Source: Oerskovia enterophila
Lineage (GTDB): Bacteria > Actinomycetota > Actinomycetes > Actinomycetales > Cellulomonadaceae
Direction: 5' to 3'
Assembly: GCF_001692445.1 (NCBI RefSeq)
Contig: NZ_MAQA01000043.1
Location: 1-40,690 of the forward strand
DNA: 40,690 nt
Part shown: in pieces, positions 35,838 to 40,690 of the stretch
Numbering within the stretch: the first letter of the stretch is position 1
Layout: each line of letters opens with the position of its first letter
Made by a program: the position numbers and the translations under genes
Notes under the pieces: model-generated
The model's input: the letters and a program-made list of their open reading frames with translations, nothing else
Told to the model about the DNA's origin: nothing
Database searches by the model: none

Positions 35838-36187
35838 GGCCCGCCGACCAGGGGTCGGGGACCGTGCTCGCGCTCGGTCTGATCGCGGTCGCGCTCGTGC
35901 TGGGGCTCGCGCTCGCGGCCCTGTCGTCCGCGCAGGGCGCGCGAGGGCAGGCTCAGACGGCAGCGGACCTCGCGGCCGTCGCCGGGGCGACAGCCCTCCA
36001 GGGAGGCCGGGACGCGTGCCCGACGGCGCACGAGACCGCGGAGCGCAACGGCGCCATGGTCGCGGCGTGCGCCGAGCAGGGCGACGGCGTGGTCAGGGTC
36101 GACGTCACCCGCGAGGCGACGGGATGGGCCGGGGCGCTCGGGACGGCGCGGGCCGCCGCACGGGCGGGACCGGCGTCGGCGCGGTGA
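35834..36187 (+). CDS. TadG/Rv3654c-like pilus-associated protein
   Basis: This is a 117-residue protein. It opens with GSGTVLALGLIAVALVLGLALAALSSAQGARGQAQTAADLAAVAGATAL, the hydrophobic helix of Rv3654c/TadG-like flp-assembly proteins, then has a short domain with two cysteines (DACPTAHE, VAACAEQ) and an Ala-rich tail. The GTG at 35834 overlaps the TadE stop as GTGA. It ends the pilin half of the tad locus and converges with the helicase gene across a long hairpin. Confidence 0.85.
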   Translation: MRPADQGSGTVLALGLIAVALVLGLALAALSSAQGARGQAQTAADLAAVAGATALQGGRDACPTAHETAERNGAMVAACAEQGDGVVRVDVTREATGWAGALGTARAAARAGPASAR

Positions 36188-36210
36188 GAGGCGCCGACGA
36201 TCGGTGACGT

Positions 36211-36267
36211 CGAGTGCATGATTCGGCTGCGGCACGCCCGGCGAGTCGCAGCCGAATCACGCACTCG
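36211..36267. terminator. Long hairpin between the tad locus and helicase
   Basis: The 21-base arms at 36211-36231 (CGAGTGCATGATTCGG...) and 36247-36267 pair with one mismatch around a 15-base loop. It lies between convergent genes and is likely a bidirectional terminator, or a member of a separate palindromic repeat family. Confidence 0.75.
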
Positions 36268-36279
36268 TCGCACGGCTCG

Positions 36280-36315
36280 GGCCCAGGCCCAGGCCCAGGC
36301 CCAGGCCCCGGCCCC
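36280..36315. repeat. Six tandem GGCCCM hexamers next to the helicase stop
   Basis: Four GGCCCA and two GGCCCC units end two bases before the helicase stop codon (minus strand). Tandem hexamers of this kind can vary in number between strains. Confidence 0.8.
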
Positions 36316-36317
36316 GG

Positions 36318-39173
36318 TCACGCAGGCGCGTACGCGAGCACCGCGTCGAGCAGCCGGACCGCCGCAGCCTTGTCGAGCGGGTTGTTGAAGTTGCCGCACT
36401 TGGGCGACTGCACGCACGCGGGGCAGCCGTCCGTGCACGGGCAGCGCGAGATCGCGGCCCGGGTCGCGCGCAGCCACGTCGCGCCCAGGTGGAAGCCGCG
36501 CTCGGCGAAGCCCGCGCCGCCGGGGTACGCGTCGTACACGAACACCGTCGCCTGCTCGGTGTCGACGTGCGTCGCGGTCGAGACCCCGCCCAGGTCCCAG
36601 CGGTCGCACGTCGCGAGCAGCGGCAGGAGACCGATCGACGCGTGCTCGGCCGCGTGCAACGCACCCGGTGCCGTCTCGGCGTCGATGCCCGCGGCCTCGA
36701 GGACCTCGGCCGGGACCGTCCACCACACGGCGGTCGTCGGGAGCGTGTGCTCGGGCAGGTCGAGCGGTTCGGTGCCCAGGATCTGCAGGTCCGGCAGGCG
36801 GCGGCGCTGGAAGCTCACGACCTGGCTCGTGACCTCGACCGGCCCGAACCCCCAGCCGATCGGCCCCCACCAGCGCTGGATCGCGGGGTGCGCGGCGTCG
36901 TTCGGGGCCGAGCCCCGCGGGACGGACGGCTCGTCGCCCGGGGCGGGCTCCGCCGTCGGGCCGTCGCCCGTCGCGTCGCCCGTCGGGGCGTCGCCGGACG
37001 GGGCGGACCCGGCCGAGGCGGGGGTCTCGCTCTCCTGCTCGTCGCGGATCCCGTGGATCGCGATCTCCGTGACCGAGCGCGACCACGTCCCGAAGTCGAC
37101 GTCCCGGCGCGCGACGAGCGCGATGCCGTCGCGCAGGTCGAGCGTCTCCACGACGTAGCTCACGCCCTGGTGCACGTAGACCGCGCCGTCGTGGACCGAG
37201 CCGTCGGCCGAGGCCGCGTCGACCGTGCCGAGGAGGCGCCCCGTGCCGGCCTCGACCACGCGCACGGGCGAGCCACCCGAGCCGCGCAGGTCGGTCATGG
37301 CGGCGGCGGACTGGGCATGGGTCCAGTACCACCCGGACGCCCGACGGCGCAGCGCACCTCGCGCGACCAGCACACCCAGGAGCTCGGTCACCGCGGCGGG
37401 GTCGCCGAACACGGCGAGGTCGGACTGCCTGAGCGGGACCTCGGCGGCCGCCGCGCACAGGTGCGGCGCGAGGACGTACGGGTTGGCAGGGTCGAACACC
37501 GTGGCCTCGAGCGGGGCCGCGAAGATCGCCTCGGGGTGGTGCACGAGGTAGGTGTCGAGCGGGTCCTCGCGCGCGACGAACGCCACCAGGCCGTCGGCTC
37601 CCGCGCGCCCCGCGCGCCCCGCCTGCTGCCAGACCGACATGCGCGTGCCCGGCCAGCCCGCGATGAGGACCGCGTCGAGGCCCGAGATGTCGACGCCCAG
37701 CTCGAGCGCGTTGGTCGTCGCGAGGCCCCGGATCGCGCCGCTGCGCAGGGCCTGCTCGAGCGCCCGGCGCTCCTCGGGCAGGTAGCCGCCGCGGTAGGCC
37801 GCGACCCGGCGTGCGAGCTGGGGCGAGACGACGCGCAGGTGGTCCTGGGTCTGCGTCGCGACGGCCTCGGCCCCACGGCGCGAGCGCGTGAACGCGAGGG
37901 TCCGGGCGCCTGCTGCCGTGAGGTCGGCCAGGAGGTCCGCTGCCTCGGCCGTGGCCGACCGGCGCGGGCGCTCGGGTGAGTCGCCGGGCGTCGCGGGCTC
38001 GTCGGGGTCGCTCGTCAGGCCCAGCTCGTCGTGGGCCGTGGGGTCGATCAGGAGGGACTCCGCGAGGGCCGCGTCGGCCGCCGGGTCGTTCGCTGCCGCG
38101 GCGCGGGCCTGCGCGGCCTCGTAGCCGAGGACCTCGGGAGGTTGCCAGAGCGCGAACGTCTTGCGGCCCGCGGGGCTCGTGTCGGTGTCGACCGTGACGA
38201 TCTGCTCGGACGGGACCCCGATGAGCCGGCCGGCGCTCGCCGCAGGGTCGGCCGTGGTGGCCGAGGCGACGACGAACGTGAGGCCCCGCGCGGACCCGGT
38301 GTCAGGAGCGGGCCGGTCCATACCCCGGCGTGGTTCTGACAACCCCGCCGGTGGCGCGGGCGCGTAGTGCGCCGAGAGCCGGGCGAGGCGTCGCAGCACG
38401 AGCGCCACGTGCGCCCCGAACACCCCCCGGTACGAGTGCCCCTCGTCGACGACGACGTAGCGCAGGTTGCGCAGGAACCGGGTCCAGCGCCGGTGGTTGG
38501 GCATGAGCGCGAAGTGCAGGAAGTCGGGGTTGGTCAGCACGACGTCGGCGTACTCCTGGACCCACTTGCGCTCCTCGAACGAGGTGTCGCCGTCGCACGT
38601 CGAGACCTTGACGTCGTTCGCGCGCGACGCGTCGAGCAGGCGCTGGAGACCGTCGACCTGGTCGGCCGCGAGAGCCTTGGTCGGGCTCAGGTAGAGGACC
38701 GTGCCGCGCGTCCGGGCGCTCTCGATCCGGCCGGGGGCCAGGGTCTCGGCCGCGCGGTCCGCGCGCACCGCGGTGAGCGCGGGCAACCAGAACGCGAGCG
38801 ACTTGCCCGAGCCGGTCGAGGTCGCGAGCGCGACGTGCCGCCCCGACCAGGCGGCCTCGGCCGCCTCGACCTGGTGCGCCCACGGTCGCTCCACGCCCAT
38901 CGAGCGGTAGCCCGCCACGAGCGAGGCGTCGGCCCAGCCGGGCCAGTCGGCGTGCTGCCCGGGGCGCCCGGGCAGGTGCTCGACGTGCGTCAGCCGGTCG
39001 GCGCGACGGCCGCCCGCGAGCAGGACGTCGAGCAAGGCGCCGGGGCGGTCGGACACGGTCGGCAGACCGGTGCTGGTGCTGTCGCGAGCGTCCGGGGCGC
39101 CGGACCTCGAGGAGCCGTTCGACGGGCTGGTCGACGCGGCGTCCGGTTCCGGGGGTCGCGACGGGCTGGGCAC
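36318..39173 (-). CDS. DEAD/DEAH-box helicase with DUF1998 domain (MrfA/Hrq1-like)
   Basis: This is a 951-residue superfamily 2 helicase. Motif I is ATSTGSGKSLAFWLPAL, motif II is VVDEGHSY (DEGH), and motif III is VVASATT. The second RecA domain has TNALELGVDISGLDAVLIAGWPGT and motif VI WQQAGRAGRAG. The C-terminal DUF1998/MZB domain has VYDAYPGGAGFAERGF and the four cysteines of CPCTDGCPACVQSPKCG, which bind zinc in Bacillus MrfA, a mitomycin-repair helicase. It corresponds to Rv3649 next to the tad locus in M. tuberculosis. Two low-complexity insertions are present (residues ~395-425 and ~710-750). Residues 278-292 (LSEPRRGMDRPAPDT) are encoded by a palindromic element inserted in frame. The GTG at 39173 is the start. 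Confidence 0.92.
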   Translation of the reverse strand: MPSPSRPPEPDAASTSPSNGSSRSGAPDARDSTSTGLPTVSDRPGALLDVLLAGGRRADRLTHVEHLPGRPGQHADWPGWADASLVAGYRSMGVERPWAHQVEAAEAAWSGRHVALATSTGSGKSLAFWLPALTAVRADRAAETLAPGRIESARTRGTVLYLSPTKALAADQVDGLQRLLDASRANDVKVSTCDGDTSFEERKWVQEYADVVLTNPDFLHFALMPNHRRWTRFLRNLRYVVVDEGHSYRGVFGAHVALVLRRLARLSAHYAPAPPAGLSEPRRGMDRPAPDTGSARGLTFVVASATTADPAASAGRLIGVPSEQIVTVDTDTSPAGRKTFALWQPPEVLGYEAAQARAAAANDPAADAALAESLLIDPTAHDELGLTSDPDEPATPGDSPERPRRSATAEAADLLADLTAAGARTLAFTRSRRGAEAVATQTQDHLRVVSPQLARRVAAYRGGYLPEERRALEQALRSGAIRGLATTNALELGVDISGLDAVLIAGWPGTRMSVWQQAGRAGRAGADGLVAFVAREDPLDTYLVHHPEAIFAAPLEATVFDPANPYVLAPHLCAAAAEVPLRQSDLAVFGDPAAVTELLGVLVARGALRRRASGWYWTHAQSAAAMTDLRGSGGSPVRVVEAGTGRLLGTVDAASADGSVHDGAVYVHQGVSYVVETLDLRDGIALVARRDVDFGTWSRSVTEIAIHGIRDEQESETPASAGSAPSGDAPTGDATGDGPTAEPAPGDEPSVPRGSAPNDAAHPAIQRWWGPIGWGFGPVEVTSQVVSFQRRRLPDLQILGTEPLDLPEHTLPTTAVWWTVPAEVLEAAGIDAETAPGALHAAEHASIGLLPLLATCDRWDLGGVSTATHVDTEQATVFVYDAYPGGAGFAERGFHLGATWLRATRAAISRCPCTDGCPACVQSPKCGNFNNPLDKAAAVRLLDAVLAYAPA
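38298..38343 (-). repeat. 46-bp palindromic element, copy 9, inside the helicase gene
   Basis: The right arm GGTTCTGACAAC is intact, while the left arm GGTGTCAGGAGC is degenerate. The minus-strand frame is the helicase frame and encodes residues 278-292, in the segment just before motif III (VVASATT). Confidence 0.9.
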
Positions 39174-39240
39174 GTCTCCGAGTCTCCCACCTGGGGCGTG
39201 CCGGGCCGAACCGTCGAGCGGGCGCTGCCCCCCAGGACCG

Positions 39241-39307
39241 CGAGGTAGAACGTCCTGCGCGACGTAGTACGCGAGGGGTTCTACCTCGCGCAGAACGTTC
39301 TACCTCG
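39241..39307 (-). terminator. 67-base hairpin after the aminopeptidase gene
   Basis: The arms start CGAGGTAGAACGT (39241) and end ACGTTCTACCTCG (39307). They pair over 27 positions with two mismatches and leave a 13-base loop. A third GGTTCTACCTCG unit lies inside the right arm. It is 38 bases after the aminopeptidase stop and 68 bases before the helicase start, so it may end the first transcript or shape the leader of the second. Confidence 0.75.
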
Positions 39308-39344
39308 GCGACTCAGGCAGCGCGGCGGCGCGCGTCCTCCGCCC

Positions 39345-40679
39345 TCAGCCCGCGAACACCTGCCCGATCGCCCGCGACAGGTAGTACGGGTCCGCGACGG
39401 CCGTCAGCTCGCGCGCCGAGTGCATCGAGAGGATGGGCGCGCCCACGTCGACCGTCCGGATCCCGAGCCGGGTCGCGGTGAGCGGACCGATCGTCGACCC
39501 GCACGGCACGGTGTTCTCCGAGACGAACTCCTGGCTCGGCACGCCGGCTGCCGCGCAGGCCGCGGCCCAGGCTGCCGCGCCGTGGGCGTCGGTCGCGTAC
39601 CGCTGGTTGGCGTTGATCTTGAGGATGGGACCGCCGCCGGCCAGCGGCCGGTTGGCCGGGTCGTGGCGCTCGGGGTAGTTGGGGTGGACCGAGTGGCCGA
39701 CGTCGCTCGACACGCACAGCGACCCCGCGAGCGCACGGTGCCGGTCCTCCTCGCCGGCGCCGAAGCCGGCGCTGATGCGCGAGAGCACGTCGGCGAGGAA
39801 CGGGCCGCTGGCCCCCGAGCGGGTCTCGCTGCCGATCTCCTCGTGGTCGAACGCCGCGAGCACGGCGACGGGCGCCCCGTGCCGCCCACGACGGGCCCCC
39901 GTGGAAGCCCCAGACGCCACCTCGAGCAGCGCCGTGAGCCCGGCATGCACCGACAGCAGGTTGTCGAGCCGTCCCGAGGCGAGCAGCTCCTCGTGCGCCC
40001 CGAAGATCCGCGGGGCCTGGGTGTCGGCCACGACCAGGTCGTACCCGCCGACGTCCGCGGCTCGCACGCCCGCGTGCTCGGCGAGCAGCGCGAGCAGGTC
40101 CGCGTCGGGGGCTCCGAGCGCGCCGAGACCCCACACGGGCTGGGTGTGGCGCTGCTTGTCGAGCGTCAGACCCTCGTTCGCGCTCCGGTCGAGGTGGATC
40201 GCGAGCTGGGGGATGCGCAGCAGGGGGCCGGTGCGGACCAGGTGGCTGCGGCCGTCCAGCGTCACGAGGCGCCCGGCGAGCTCGAGCTCGCGGTCGAGCC
40301 ACGAGTTGAGCAGGGGACCGCCGTACACCTCGACGCCCGCCTGCCACCAGCCCTCGCGGCCCGTGGTCGGCTTGGGCTTGAGCTTGAAGCCGGGGGAGTC
40401 GGTGTGCGCGCCGAGGATCGCGAAGGGCGTCGTGGCGCTCGCCCCCGCGGGCGTCGCCCACGCGATGACGGCACCGTCACGCACGACGACGTAGCGCCCC
40501 TCCGCGCTCGCGAGCGGCCAGGCGTCGGCCTCGTCGAGCAGCGTGAAGCCCGCCTCGACCGCGCGGCGGGCGACCTCGTGGGCCGCGTGGAACGACGAGG
40601 GCGAGGCCTCGACGAACCGGGCGAGGTCCTCAGCATGGGTGCGGGCCTGCGGGGACGGACCCCGCGGGGTGGCGACCAC
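39345..40679 (-). CDS. M18-family aminopeptidase
   Basis: This is a 444-residue cytoplasmic zinc aminopeptidase that removes N-terminal residues, with acidic ones preferred by some family members. Metal ligands and catalytic residues are visible: FAILGAHTDSPGFKLKPKP (His), ASGRLDNLLSVHAG (bridging Asp), FDHEEIGSETRSG (catalytic Glu and ligand), and SSDVGHSVHPNYPERHD (His). The C-terminal CGSTIGPLTATRLGIRTVDVGAPILSMHSARE completes the family pattern. The GTG at 40679 is the first start in the window; only 11 bases lie upstream, so the true start could be outside, although the homologous part begins near THAEDLARFVEASPSSFHAA and is complete. Confidence 0.94.
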   Translation of the reverse strand: MVATPRGPSPQARTHAEDLARFVEASPSSFHAAHEVARRAVEAGFTLLDEADAWPLASAEGRYVVVRDGAVIAWATPAGASATTPFAILGAHTDSPGFKLKPKPTTGREGWWQAGVEVYGGPLLNSWLDRELELAGRLVTLDGRSHLVRTGPLLRIPQLAIHLDRSANEGLTLDKQRHTQPVWGLGALGAPDADLLALLAEHAGVRAADVGGYDLVVADTQAPRIFGAHEELLASGRLDNLLSVHAGLTALLEVASGASTGARRGRHGAPVAVLAAFDHEEIGSETRSGASGPFLADVLSRISAGFGAGEEDRHRALAGSLCVSSDVGHSVHPNYPERHDPANRPLAGGGPILKINANQRYATDAHGAAAWAAACAAAGVPSQEFVSENTVPCGSTIGPLTATRLGIRTVDVGAPILSMHSARELTAVADPYYLSRAIGQVFAG

Positions 40680-40690
40680 GGGAGAGGCGG

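Overview
The window is bacterial DNA of very high GC with dense genes, frequent GTG starts and many stop/start overlaps of one to four bases. It carries a mycothiol synthase gene (mshD), a mycobacterial-type ppk1-mutT1 pair, a DUF4244 pilin and an ECF42 sigma factor with its YCII partners. Together these point to an actinomycete. I would guess Micrococcales, near Cellulomonas, Oerskovia or Cellulosimicrobium, but the genus is an inference. I see no rRNA, tRNA, CRISPR array, transposase or phage gene.

Left part (1-15.6 kb): an unknown conserved protein; a DUF47-Pit phosphate uptake pair; an AbiEi/DUF559 nuclease-like gene; the overlapping operon mshD-ppk1-mutT1; a membrane-anchored esterase divergent from a flavin monooxygenase; an MFS exporter; a GNAT acetyltransferase; and an EamA/DMT-type transporter.

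Middle (15.6-27.8 kb): acsA is divergent from a five-gene peptide-type ABC importer, with a CRP-like site between them. Then come an ACT-domain malic enzyme, a HAD-IB phosphatase, and a cyclic-nucleotide-binding/thioredoxin-reductase-like fusion that lacks the redox CxxC. The order acs, dpp, HAD phosphatase, ssd/tad, helicase resembles the Rv3667-Rv3649 region of Mycobacterium tuberculosis.

Right part (28-40.7 kb): a Tad/Flp pilus locus in two pieces. The first is tadZ/ssd, a TadA-TadB fusion, and tadC. The second is a DUF4244 pilin, a TadE-like and a TadG-like gene. The 4.2 kb between them holds an XRE regulator, an ECF42 sigma factor operon with two YCII proteins, and an epoxide hydrolase. 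An MrfA-type DUF1998 helicase and an M18 aminopeptidase close the window.

The most unusual signal is a dispersed family of nine 46-bp palindromic elements (arms GTTGTCAGAA and TTCTGACAAC). Each contains a 15-codon stretch that is open on one strand with a shared peptide pattern, LSExxRGxxRxxSDN. One copy sits in frame inside the helicase gene. Two pairs in opposite orientation flank the DUF559 gene. Several further long hairpins of other sequence lie between genes.
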